DNA of 47,608 bases from positions 1,192 to 48,799 of the forward strand of contig NZ_KB890451.1 in assembly GCF_000373105.1 (NCBI RefSeq), written 5' to 3'. Numbering within the stretch: the first letter of the stretch is position 1; the number at the start of each line of letters is the position of its first letter. The notes beneath the pieces are model-generated. The model did no database searches. It saw nothing but the letters and a program-made list of their open reading frames with translations, and had not been told where the DNA came from. This DNA is from Neolewinella persica DSM 23188 (GTDB taxonomy: Bacteria; Bacteroidota; Bacteroidia; Chitinophagales; Saprospiraceae). Below are positions 16,936-24,763 of the stretch, in pieces. The position numbers and the translations under genes are program-made.

Positions 16936-17886
16936 CTTATCGATGAACGCCGTCATCGGATATTTCAACCCCTCGTAAGTCTTCAGCACGGCCTTTACAC
17001 TACCTACGCTTACGGGCGACTCGATCAGTACCGGAATTTTATTCTCATCATCGCTGACGTAGATACTCATCTCATCCCCTTCTTTGAAGACATCTCCGGC
17101 GATGAGCTGCGGGCTGAATTTCTGCGTATTGAACCTACCCACTCCCCGAATTTTCGTCTCCTTTTCTGGCCCCAGGTACTTCAGCGAAATGGGGTATATT
17201 TCCTGATCCATCAGGATTTTTAGCGGAATTTTCTGCCCGGTTTTCATCTGCGCATAATCCAGATTACGTGCGTAGTATACGATGGAGATCAGGTCATGCA
17301 TACATTCGTCGAGGGTCATTTCCTTTGGGCTCAGGTCATCACGTGTTTTACCCCGCTGACTAACCGCTTTGCCGTCTTTTTGATAAAACGTCGTACGATC
17401 ATAGCGGGTATAGCCGCCTTCGTTAATGTCTTTAATGTGAATTTTAGGGAGCAACGTTTTCTTATCGAGATAGCTCTCGTAGTTATCCCGAACTTTATAA
17501 AACCACTCGTAGCTCTCATAAGTCCGGCCACGCACCATCACGTGGTACTGGTTGGGCAAGTCGTGCACCAAAAAGGTTACCTCGCCCGCTGCCAGCCAAA
17601 CGAAATTCCAGTTATAGTAGAGTTTATAAACGATCTTCTCCCCGGGCTGGAACACTTTGTTATCCGTATCACAAACATCAGGAATGGCAAAGGGCGGATG
17701 AAAAACTTCCGGCACCGGAGGTTCTTTTCCGAAATGTACATCATCAAAGCCTGGCGCGAACGCAGGTGCAAAACGAGTTAATGGCAGGCCCAGCCCCTCT
17801 GCCGACCGGTCAGCAGGGGAAACGTTCATCAGTAAACCCAGCGGGAGCGCCAGGAAAAGAGCAATGCGGAGTAGATGAGTTTTCAT
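16933..17886 (-). CDS. DUF3108 domain secreted protein
   Basis: 317 residues with a signal peptide (about 1-25, LFLALPLGLLMNVSPA). The mature part carries the DUF3108 signature: FQPGEKIVYKLYYNWNFVWLAAGEVTFLV, then YYARNLDYAQMKTGQKIPLKILMD, then SIYVSDDENKIPVLIESPVSVGSVKAVL. These proteins are periplasmic beta-sandwich proteins of unknown function, often next to lipid or cell-envelope genes. It overlaps the upstream flippase-like gene by 4 bp (ATGA), which implies one operon and a shared envelope role. A copy of the dispersed 20-bp motif encodes the APAFAP stretch near residue 41. Confidence 0.88.
   Translation of the reverse strand: MKTHLLRIALFLALPLGLLMNVSPADRSAEGLGLPLTRFAPAFAPGFDDVHFGKEPPVPEVFHPPFAIPDVCDTDNKVFQPGEKIVYKLYYNWNFVWLAAGEVTFLVHDLPNQYHVMVRGRTYESYEWFYKVRDNYESYLDKKTLLPKIHIKDINEGGYTRYDRTTFYQKDGKAVSQRGKTRDDLSPKEMTLDECMHDLISIVYYARNLDYAQMKTGQKIPLKILMDQEIYPISLKYLGPEKETKIRGVGRFNTQKFSPQLIAGDVFKEGDEMSIYVSDDENKIPVLIESPVSVGSVKAVLKTYEGLKYPMTAFIDK
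17751..17770 (-). repeat. Dispersed 20-bp motif, copy inside DUF3108 gene
   Basis: Minus strand TGCACCTGCGTTCGCGCCAG has 2 mismatches to the consensus, both in the last two bases. It is translated as APAFAP. Confidence 0.65.
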
Positions 17887-18881
17887 TGATGTTTACTTTT
17901 TCTATAGTTTCGGACGAACAGGAAGTAGCCCGGTAACGCCGGTAACAAAACATTAACGGCAAAAAGGCTCGTAAAAGCAGCTAACACCGCTATGGCTGCT
18001 GCCGGTTCCGCGCTTTCGCCCGTATTCCATAACAACACCCCAAGCTCCGTCCGGGTTACCAGATTGAGACCTGGAGGCAACGGAATCCCCGCCTGAACCA
18101 GGTAGATTGCCGCAATTCCGGCCAGCCCTCGCCACAGGGGGAGTTCAAGGCCAAAAAACCATAGCAACAGGTAAAGCTGCATACAGTAAACGCTGAAACG
18201 TAGGCAAGCGTGCGCTGCGGCCCACAACATTACGGGGATTTTAACTTGTATCAACCCCGTCACTAACGCCTCCTGATCCAGCTTAAAGCGGTTCCCCAGC
18301 CATTTGACCCCCCGGAGCAGCAGGGGCATCCCCACCCACCAGCCAGCCAGTAAAATCAGTGGCCCTACTGGCCACAACCACGCAACGGAGAAGGACAGCG
18401 CCTCCTGAAGCAATCCGTCTGCTGTCCACATCAACCCCGGCCAGGCTAACAACAGAAAGGCTACCCATTGGCACGCGCTCCCTAACACACTTGAGGTGAT
18501 TACACCGGGCCATTCCTCCCGTTCCGCAACCAACAGGCGGCCTCCGATTTCTCCAATCCGATTAGGTGTGGCGGCGCTCAGGGAAACGCCGGCTAATGTT
18601 GCCCGCCAGGTTCGTCCAAACGACCACGGCAGGAAAACACGCAGCAAACCATGCCATTTCCTGGCTTCTAACCACCAGTTCACCGGCATCAAGGCTATGG
18701 CCATTAGCAAAAAACGCCACTGCCCTGGCCGGCGCAACGCCCGGCTGAAAGCGGCCCAATCCAAATCCTTACTCAGCCGATGAAACTGCCAGACAAAGGC
18801 TACCAGCACGCCGAGCGTTAGCAGGCGCATGGCCCACTTTCGGATTCTCGGGCTAAAAGGATTATTTTTTGTTCCGGTCAA
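17883..18881 (-). CDS. Lysylphosphatidylglycerol-synthase-type flippase-like membrane protein
   Basis: 332 residues and about 8 membrane helices. The sequence follows the LPG_synthase_TM/UPF0104 pattern: WWLEARKWHGLL, then ATLAGVSLSAATPNRIGEIGGRLLVA near residue 105, and a QAGIPLPPGLNLVTRTELG motif near 265. Related domains move lipids across the inner membrane or form the flippase part of MprF. The open frame begins with TTG at 18881, and the ATG at 18830 (MRLLTLGVLVAF) is an alternative that would leave room for a TAATTTG-type promoter overlapping the TTG. It is translationally coupled to the DUF3108 gene. Confidence 0.85.
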   Translation of the reverse strand: MTGTKNNPFSPRIRKWAMRLLTLGVLVAFVWQFHRLSKDLDWAAFSRALRRPGQWRFLLMAIALMPVNWWLEARKWHGLLRVFLPWSFGRTWRATLAGVSLSAATPNRIGEIGGRLLVAEREEWPGVITSSVLGSACQWVAFLLLAWPGLMWTADGLLQEALSFSVAWLWPVGPLILLAGWWVGMPLLLRGVKWLGNRFKLDQEALVTGLIQVKIPVMLWAAAHACLRFSVYCMQLYLLLWFFGLELPLWRGLAGIAAIYLVQAGIPLPPGLNLVTRTELGVLLWNTGESAEPAAAIAVLAAFTSLFAVNVLLPALPGYFLFVRNYRKSKHQ

Positions 18882-18889
18882 ATTATTTG

Positions 18890-18918
18890 TTGGCTAAGGT
18901 TAAAAACGCCGTACTTTG
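18890..18918 (+). promoter_or_regulatory. Candidate ruvC promoter
   Basis: TTGG at 18890-18893 is followed after 18 bases by TACTTTG at 18912-18918, which resembles the Bacteroidota -7 element with one spacer base missing. It lies in the 120-bp divergent gap. Confidence 0.4.
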
Positions 18919-19088
18919 TGGTAATTATTGGTTAGCTATTACGCCTTCTCCGTTTTTACCCGGCCGCCTGATGTGCACGAAGTACTGCGAAGCACATTCT
19001 CTTGGCCTTACGTAGTCGGCAAAGGTTCGTCCGACGGGCTCTGGCCATAATTGTTCAAAGCCGCGCTCCGTCGCTCAAAACTACAACA

Positions 19089-19676
19089 TTGCCCCTCCCG
19101 CCAAAGAAGAAAAAGGCAGACGCCGCTCCATACCGTATCCTGGGCATTGATCCCGGAACGGTCGCTCTCGGCTTTGCCGTGGTGGAGATCCACCCTAAAT
19201 CGCGGCGGATTGTCGAGATTGGCGTCCTTAAACTCGCCAAACTGGCCGACCATGCCGACCGCCTGGCGACCATCCATCGCCGGCTCACCCAGGTGATCGG
19301 CACCCATAAGCCAGCCACGATGGCCATCGAAGCCCCCTTTTTTGGTAAAAACCCTCAATCGATGCTGAAGCTGGGCCGGGCGCAGGGTGTTTGTATGGCT
19401 GCGGCTATGGGTCAGGACGTGCCGGTTACGGAGTATTCCCCACGTAAGATCAAGCAATCGGTCACCGGGAATGGCAACGCCAGTAAGGAGCAAGTGGCGG
19501 CTATGCTGGCCAATGAGTTTGACCTCGACACCTCCCGCTACCTCGAAGATGCTACCGACGCCCTTGGGGTAGCCATGTGCCATTTTTATCAGACCCGCGG
19601 CGTACTGGGCGGAGGAAAGAAGTTCTCCGGCTGGGAAGGATTCGTCAAGGCTAATGAGAAACGGGTAAAGAAATAG
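19089..19676 (+). CDS. ruvC: Crossover junction endodeoxyribonuclease RuvC
   Basis: 195 residues from TTG at 19089. RuvC is the dimeric resolvase that cuts Holliday junctions after RuvAB branch migration. All four acidic residues are in place: D21 in ILGIDPGT, E81 in MAIEAPFFGKNPQS, and D154 and D157 in EDATDALGVAMCH. The frame is open upstream to a TTG at 19002, which would add 29 residues without family character. No ATG or GTG exists in frame before the core. The Lys-rich start (PPKKKKADAAPY) is unusual but close to the normal family length of about 180. The gene is monocistronic or leads the following GNAT and glycosyltransferase genes. Confidence 0.93.
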   Translation: MPLPPKKKKADAAPYRILGIDPGTVALGFAVVEIHPKSRRIVEIGVLKLAKLADHADRLATIHRRLTQVIGTHKPATMAIEAPFFGKNPQSMLKLGRAQGVCMAAAMGQDVPVTEYSPRKIKQSVTGNGNASKEQVAAMLANEFDLDTSRYLEDATDALGVAMCHFYQTRGVLGGGKKFSGWEGFVKANEKRVKK

Positions 19677-19771
19677 GCTGCGGGGCCAAAACATCGTATC
19701 ATTGTCAACAAATTTCCCCCACAACCAATGCGGCGAATTCAACGTTCGCTTTACGTAACCCGCTCCCTAAC

Positions 19772-20062
19772 ATGGCCGACAATACCATACACGTAGTAAA
19801 CAAACCTAAGAAATTTCGCTTCGAGGTCGTAAGCGGTGCGCTCATTTCCAAGTTAGAATATCGGCTTGGCCGATATAAGATAGCCCTGGTACACACCGAA
19901 GTTCCCGAAGAATTACAGGGGCAAGGCATCGGCGGGGCCCTTATCCGCACCGCCCTACAGCACGCTCGCGATAATGAGCTGATCGTACTTCCTTATTGTC
20001 CCTTCGTCGCTGCCTACTTAGCGCGCCACCCCGAGTGGAATGACATCGTGAGTGAGGTGTAA
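19772..20062 (+). CDS. Small GNAT-like N-acetyltransferase (YjdJ type)
   Basis: 96 residues. The core reads ALVHTEVPEELQGQGIGGALIRTALQHARDNELIVLPYCPFVAAYLARHPEW, the full signature of the short acetyltransferase family (Q-x-G-x-G/A acetyl-CoA loop, PYCPFV, RHPEW). This family is far shorter than ordinary GNAT enzymes. Its substrate is not known. The stop overlaps the next start (TAATG), so it is co-translated with the glycosyltransferase. Confidence 0.9.
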   Translation: MADNTIHVVNKPKKFRFEVVSGALISKLEYRLGRYKIALVHTEVPEELQGQGIGGALIRTALQHARDNELIVLPYCPFVAAYLARHPEWNDIVSEV

Positions 20063-21177
20063 TGTTGATCGCTTTCCTGGCCGCTGCCGGCCTCCAACTG
20101 TTTTTTTGGAGCTATTATTTACGAGACGGTCTAAAGAAAGAGTCCGCCTTAGCTCCGGAAAGTCAGCCGCCCGCTCCAGTCAGCGTAATTGTCTGTTTCC
20201 GCAATGAAGAAACGACCCTCGAAGCCTGTTTACGCAGCCTTCTAAACCAGGAATTTGCCGGAGTATTTGAAGTTTTAGCTATCGACGATAATTCCACCGA
20301 CAGCTCAGCCGCAGTAGTAGCAGGTATCGCCGCACAGGATACCCGCGTGCGATTACTAACTCCCGGCCCCACCCGCCCTGGTAAAAAAGACGCCCTTACC
20401 TTCGGTATTAAAAACGCAAGATATGAGCACCTGCTATTGACCGATGCGGATTGTACCGCCGCCACTGACAAATGGCTCAACTTGATGACCAAACCACTCC
20501 GGCAGGGCGCTGAAGTCGTCCTCGGCATCGGACTGTACACCTCGGATCCACACAACGAATTGTCCGTATGGCAAAGCTTTGAAGCGAAGTACGTACTCCT
20601 GAAGTATATGGGCTTTGCACGTAGAGGACTCCCCTACATGGGCGTTGGCCGCAACCTTGCCTACACAAAGACTTTCTTCCACCACGCTGGTGGGCTGGAG
20701 GCCCACGCAGACCTGCCCGGAGGAGATGATGACCTGCTAATTGGCGGAGCCGCACTGCCAGAAGCCACTGTACGCGTTACTCACCCCCATAGTATAACCA
20801 AGTCTGCCCCCGCAACAACCCGGAGTGAATTCTTGCGCCAGCGTATGCGCCATCAATCGGTAGGTTTTCGCTACCGGCTCGTTCATCAGGTATTACTTGG
20901 CCTCCTGGCGCTAAGCCATGGCTTGTTTTTTCTGCTTGGTTTCTTGTTGTTATTTACCCCCTGGTGGTGGCTCGCACTGGGTATTTACGGACTGCGCTAC
21001 CTTCTGATACGCCCTGTTTTCAGACAAGTTTATCCAGTGGGCGCGCCCGCAGGTGCAGGGAAAGGTTTGGAGGAGCAAGCCCTTCCAGTTGGCCGGCATA
21101 TGATCTTCGATGCGATGCTTGCTCCTTTTTATTTGTTTCTTGCGGTGGCGGGAGCAATGCCTGCTAAACGGTGGTAA
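20062..21177 (+). CDS. Family 2 glycosyltransferase with membrane anchors
   Basis: 371 residues. An N-terminal helix (LIAFLAAAGLQLFFWSYYL) precedes a GT-A fold with VSVIVCFRNEETTLEACLRSLL, LAIDDNSTDSS, the DxD-type LLTDADC, GGDDDLLIG and a RQRMRHQ variant of the QxxRW motif. Two or three helices follow in the C-terminal 110 residues. It is a processive-type GT2 enzyme, probably acting in surface polysaccharide or glycolipid assembly at the inner membrane. The donor is not predictable. It starts within the stop of the upstream GNAT gene. A perfect copy of the dispersed motif lies near the 3' end and encodes GAPAGAG between membrane segments. Confidence 0.9.
   Translation: MLIAFLAAAGLQLFFWSYYLRDGLKKESALAPESQPPAPVSVIVCFRNEETTLEACLRSLLNQEFAGVFEVLAIDDNSTDSSAAVVAGIAAQDTRVRLLTPGPTRPGKKDALTFGIKNARYEHLLLTDADCTAATDKWLNLMTKPLRQGAEVVLGIGLYTSDPHNELSVWQSFEAKYVLLKYMGFARRGLPYMGVGRNLAYTKTFFHHAGGLEAHADLPGGDDDLLIGGAALPEATVRVTHPHSITKSAPATTRSEFLRQRMRHQSVGFRYRLVHQVLLGLLALSHGLFFLLGFLLLFTPWWWLALGIYGLRYLLIRPVFRQVYPVGAPAGAGKGLEEQALPVGRHMIFDAMLAPFYLFLAVAGAMPAKRW
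21038..21057 (-). repeat. Dispersed 20-bp motif, perfect copy inside GT2 gene
   Basis: Minus strand TGCACCTGCGGGCGCGCCCA has no mismatch outside the NN centre. The plus-strand coding reads GAPAGA. Confidence 0.8.
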
Positions 21178-21242
21178 GTATCAGGCTTTACCGGTCACAC
21201 CATACAGGCTAGTATCCGCATCTGTCCGAAAACCGTCTAACG

Positions 21243-22232
21243 ATGCTTCGCCTCACTAACTACTTACTTAAAGCATGCCTGCTATTAACCATTTTGACAA
21301 CTGCGTTCTCCTCCGTTCAGGCAAGGCCTTCCCTTACAGTGATTCCGGTGATGACGGACAGTATTCCCAAACCTTTACCCGGAAAACCATTTAAGGATGT
21401 TCTTCCACCGCCACCTCCTCTACATAACCATCCCATAGAAAAGGGTTTCATAGGCTCCATCCGCGAAAAAATGCCCCTCTTCCCCGGTTGTGACAACGGA
21501 TTAGTCTACCCAAAGGACAAGGAATGTGCCGACAGCCTGCTGCTAGAATTCATTTATGGTAACCTGCGCTACCCCTATCTCGCCTGGCGCGACAGTGTGG
21601 AAGGCATGGCCGTTATAAGTTTCTATATTGAAAAAGACGGCGCCGTAACGGAAGCGAAAATAGTACGTGACCCAGGCGCAGACACCGGAGCCGAAGCCCT
21701 CCGCATCATTAATCTGATGGTGGAGCAAAACCTGCGCTGGACGCCGGGCGAGCAAATGGACAAACCCGTACGGGTACGCTTTAATATGCCGGTGAAATTT
21801 AAGCTTACGGAAAAGACGGTGCCGTTTCCACCGCCACCGCCGCCGCCCTCTCATTCCAATGCTGACGAGCCGTTCAAGATTGTAGAGCAAATGCCTCGCT
21901 TCCCAGGCTGTGAACACCTCACTGCAGAAGAAAAAAGAAAGGAATGTTCTGACGGAAAACTTCTGGAATACCTACACACCAACCTGAAACTGACGCCACT
22001 ACAAGTACAATCATGCGTGACCGGTACGGCCGTCATCCAATTTGTAGTCGAAGCGGACGGTTCGGTAACTTACGCTAAGATCGTGCGTGACGTCGGCGCA
22101 GGTTACGGCCTGGCCGCTCTCAAAGCAGTGGAGTCTATGAACGAAAATGAGATCCGCTGGATACCCGGTCGGCAAAGAGGGCGGGCTGTGCGGGTAGAGT
22201 ATAATGTCCCGATGAGATTTTACCTTGAGTGA
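21243..22232 (+). CDS. Secreted protein with two TonB-C-like domains
   Basis: 329 residues with an N-terminal signal peptide (ACLLLTILTTAFSSVQA). Two homologous halves each have a MP.FPGC....EC.D..LLE(F/Y) motif, then a TonB C-terminal domain (GMAVISFYIEKDGAVTEAKIVRDPGAD, GTAVIQFVVEADGSVTYAKIVRDVGAG), ending with W(T/I)PG and V(R/E)(F/Y)N(M/V)P(V/M)(K/R)F. A proline run (PPPPPPPP, about residue 198) joins them. Classic TonB spans the periplasm from an inner-membrane anchor to outer-membrane receptors. Here the N-terminus looks cleavable and the domain is duplicated, so it may be a free periplasmic or envelope protein. It is probably transcribed alone. Confidence 0.85.
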   Translation: MLRLTNYLLKACLLLTILTTAFSSVQARPSLTVIPVMTDSIPKPLPGKPFKDVLPPPPPLHNHPIEKGFIGSIREKMPLFPGCDNGLVYPKDKECADSLLLEFIYGNLRYPYLAWRDSVEGMAVISFYIEKDGAVTEAKIVRDPGADTGAEALRIINLMVEQNLRWTPGEQMDKPVRVRFNMPVKFKLTEKTVPFPPPPPPPSHSNADEPFKIVEQMPRFPGCEHLTAEEKRKECSDGKLLEYLHTNLKLTPLQVQSCVTGTAVIQFVVEADGSVTYAKIVRDVGAGYGLAALKAVESMNENEIRWIPGRQRGRAVRVEYNVPMRFYLE

Positions 22233-22524
22233 AGGGTCACGGCTTATGGTCTTTAGTCTGGAACCAATCCACGATACTTTTCTCTGAAGCAGCTCAATAG
22301 ACTCCGTAGGAGTCAACCCTGAGCAACCCCGGATGTAGGCCGCTACGCGACCGGAATCCGGGGTGTAGAATGGGGGGGCGGCAATTAGGCAGCGCGCAGC
22401 GCCGCAACGCGTACCCCCTCCTCATGCCCCGGGTAAAAGCCCGCTTTGCGAGCTTTCACCCGGGGCAAATAAGATTCGACCACTCCGTGGTCACCGTTTT
22501 ACCAAAAACTCCCGAGTGCATATT
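22233..22524. repeat. Cluster of four hairpins between convergent genes
   Basis: No gene is seen here. There are four inverted repeats in series: GACTCC-GTA-GGAGTC (22300-22314); ACCCCGGAT (22326-22334) with ATCCGGGGT (22356-22364), enclosing GTAG/CTAC; TGCCCCGGGTAAAAGC (22425-22440) with GCTTTCACCCGGGGCA (22452-22467), 15 of 16 pairs; and GACCAC-TCC-GTGGTC (22478-22492). They may serve as a bidirectional terminator or be REP-like repeats. Confidence 0.6.
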
Positions 22525-23223
22525 TCACCAAGGCTTCAACATTTTCCGATATTGCGCTACCATTGCTTCCTCCGGCGCACCGGCCTTGTACATCCGGAAC
22601 ACTTTGAGGTTAGCCATCTGGACCCGGAACCAACCATTGGCCCGGTACTTCCGGGCAGATACCGTAACGGAACGGGGTATGACGCGGAACGGGAACTCGC
22701 GCGCCCACGTCCGCTGAATGATGTCGTAGTCTTCCATGATTTTCATGTCGCGGAAGCCGCCAAGAGAACGAAACGCTTCGGTAGTGAGGTACAGCGATTG
22801 ATCACCGCCCCGGCAGGCCAGTCCTTTGAAACGAGTAAAGTAGGCGTTGATCATCAGCATCGGATGCCAAGTATCAAATTTGAAGCGATAGCAGCCTACT
22901 GGAAATCCGGCACTAACGCTCTGCTTAATATCCAGGTAAAAACCACGGGGTGGTCGGGTATCGGCATGGACGAAATAGACCACATCGAACTCCTCCTGAT
23001 TTAATGCTGCCGCCTCGTTCATTTGCTGCGCGCGGCCGCAACGTTGGCACCGTATATGTTGAACACCGGAGGCCTGAGCAATGATGGTTTCTGTATCGTC
23101 CGTGCTCCCGCCATCCGCCACCGTGATTTGTCCGTTTCCGGACAACTCGGACTGGAGAAAAGGCAGCAACTCTCTTAAGTTTTCCGCCTCATTGATGACG
23201 GGAATGATGATGTGTAGGCGCAT
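22525..23223 (-). CDS. Glycosyltransferase, TIGR04283 family
   Basis: 232 residues, soluble GT-A fold. It starts LHIIIPVINEAENLRELLPFL, then ITVADGGSTDDT, GRAQQMNEAA, VYFVHADTRPP (DxD), RGGDQSLYL and the IMEDYD motif. These match the TIGR04283 family, some members of which are named arsenosugar glycosyltransferases because of their neighbours. No arsenic genes are present here, so the substrate is open. It lies downstream of the methyltransferase gene, separated by a strong palindromic element. Confidence 0.88.
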   Translation of the reverse strand: MRLHIIIPVINEAENLRELLPFLQSELSGNGQITVADGGSTDDTETIIAQASGVQHIRCQRCGRAQQMNEAAALNQEEFDVVYFVHADTRPPRGFYLDIKQSVSAGFPVGCYRFKFDTWHPMLMINAYFTRFKGLACRGGDQSLYLTTEAFRSLGGFRDMKIMEDYDIIQRTWAREFPFRVIPRSVTVSARKYRANGWFRVQMANLKVFRMYKAGAPEEAMVAQYRKMLKPW

Positions 23224-23302
23224 TAAATAGTTAAATCAGCTGTGTAGGGTTAAGGTACGAAAAGAGTGGAGAGATTGGATTGAGGAAAAACCTTCATTTG
23301 TT

Positions 23303-23347
23303 CCCCGGCACTTGTGCCGACACAACATTCCGGCACAAGTGCCGGGG
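23303..23347. repeat. Perfect 17-bp inverted repeat with palindromic arms
   Basis: CCCCGGCACTTGTGCCG (23303-23319) and its exact complement (23331-23347) flank 11 nt. Each arm is itself a near-palindrome (CGGCAC-TT-GTGCCG), so the site can form one long stem or two small ones. It begins 10 bp downstream of the methyltransferase stop. It lacks a good T-run, so it is more REP-like than a simple terminator. Confidence 0.7.
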
Positions 23348-23356
23348 ATCAGATAA

Positions 23357-24487
23357 CTACCCCAACCGATAATAGCCCGACTTCAGGTAAGCCCCTTCTG
23401 GAAATCCAATTGGGTGATCAACATCATGGAAAGTCCTTGCTAATAAAGTAAAGGTCCGGCCAGAGGCCCGCAACACTTTTTCGACTTCACCAAAAAAGGT
23501 CTCCGCAGGCACCCGTGCCGAACACGAAGCAGCCAGCAGAATGCCACCCGGTGCTACCAGCGGGATGGCCAGGCGGTTGACGCGGCGATAAGCTTCTAGG
23601 GCACCCGGCACTTCTTTTTCCCGCTTGGCGAAGCTGGGCGGATCAACGATAACAATTCCGAAAGACTGCCCTTCCGCTCGGAGGCGTTCGAGGGCAACGA
23701 AGGCGTCTTCGGCGAGTACTTCGTGGCGGGTATCCTCCTCGCCGAAGTTGAGGGCGACGTTGCGGCGAGCCATGGCCAGTGCTGGCGCGCTGATGTCGAG
23801 ACTGATGACCCGGGTGGCACCGCCACCCAGTGCATGTACACTGAAGCCACCGGCGTAGCTAAATACGTCGAGCACCTCTTGTCCATCGGACAGCTCCCCC
23901 ACCCTGCGGCGGTTGTCCCGGTGATCGAGAAAAAAGCCGGTCTTGTGGCCTTTGATTACGTTGGCCACGAATTGCAGGCCGTGTTCCCTGAAGATGACGT
24001 CCTCCTTATCTAGGGTTCCGAAAACCACCTGCCCATCGGTATAGCCAACTGCTTGTGCCGGTTTTTCCACATTGCGGGAGAGGCGGAGTACCGCCGTTTG
24101 TGCCTCCGCCGCCCCGACGATGACCGGGATCAGCTCCTGAAGGAATGGGAACCAGACAGGAGAGTACACTTTGATGACTGCGACCCCGGCGTACACGTCG
24201 GTAACCAGGCCGGGGAAACCGTCGTTCTCCCCGTGGAGGAGGCGGTAGCCGTTGGTATCGGTGGCCAGCAGGGCTCTTCTACCTTTCTTTGCATCCTGCG
24301 TCCGCGCCCGAAAAAAGTCCGTATTTATCTGCACCGGACTCCCCTGATGCAAGACCCTGATCCGGATCGGCGAGTCGGGATCGTACAGCCCCACCCCAAT
24401 GAATTTATTCTTTTTGAAGCTAAAAATAACGGCTAGGTCGCCAGCCTTCCCATCGCCTTTCATCTTGGCAATGGCCCCGTCGAACAA
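23357..24487 (-). CDS. RlmI-like class I rRNA methyltransferase (5' end irregular)
   Basis: At least 376 residues. Motifs are a PUA-like N-terminus (SFKKNKFIGVGLYDPDSPIRIRVL), ETD-like region, KGHKTGFFLDHRDNRR, SAM motif EVLDVFSYAGGFSVHA, VISLDISAPALAMARRN, and IVIVDPPSFAKREKE with the catalytic-type loop ASCSARVP. Relatives methylate a cytosine C5 of 23S rRNA. The TTG at 24487 is not a natural start: the same frame upstream encodes TNRLPVTLTAAGERALKSGHPW, the conserved PUA start, but runs into TAA without ATG, GTG or TTG. An ATG at 24578 joins this frame if one A is removed from the AAAA run at 24555-24558. See findings. Confidence 0.88.
   Translation of the reverse strand: MFDGAIAKMKGDGKAGDLAVIFSFKKNKFIGVGLYDPDSPIRIRVLHQGSPVQINTDFFRARTQDAKKGRRALLATDTNGYRLLHGENDGFPGLVTDVYAGVAVIKVYSPVWFPFLQELIPVIVGAAEAQTAVLRLSRNVEKPAQAVGYTDGQVVFGTLDKEDVIFREHGLQFVANVIKGHKTGFFLDHRDNRRRVGELSDGQEVLDVFSYAGGFSVHALGGGATRVISLDISAPALAMARRNVALNFGEEDTRHEVLAEDAFVALERLRAEGQSFGIVIVDPPSFAKREKEVPGALEAYRRVNRLAIPLVAPGGILLAASCSARVPAETFFGEVEKVLRASGRTFTLLARTFHDVDHPIGFPEGAYLKSGYYRLG
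24290..24310 (+). repeat. Dispersed motif, 21-bp variant inside methyltransferase gene
   Basis: TGCATCCTGCGTCCGCGCCCG equals the consensus with one inserted T after TGCA and a final G. The coding (minus) strand reads ARTQDAK. Confidence 0.55.
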
Positions 24488-24578
24488 CCACGGATGGCCT
24501 GATTTGAGTGCCCGTTCGCCGGCGGCGGTGAGGGTAACGGGAAGGCGATTGGTCTTTTGCGGTTTGATGTTGAAGCAT

Positions 24579-24763
24579 TAACAGGCTGACGAAAATTGAA
24601 GCAGCGGCCAAGTTAATACTTCTTATTCCTATTCGCCTTGCTTCGTACTTTTTGAAAATGAAGAGCAGTGTGGGTTGCACCAAAGCAGTGATGACTCTTG
24701 ATCCGGAAACCTCTCATTTGAAATATTAACGATTTCATTCCAAGTATTTGAGGCTAAGGAACG
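24579..24763. other. Intergenic gap without recognised features
   Basis: 185 bp between two minus-strand genes. It probably holds the methyltransferase promoter, but no convincing TAnnTTTG element could be placed, and no hairpin or repeat stands out. Confidence 0.4.

Noticed and set aside
19008..19742. 244-codon minus-strand frame opposite ruvC
   Set aside because: ruvC on the plus strand has all four catalytic acids; the antisense has no recognisable family.
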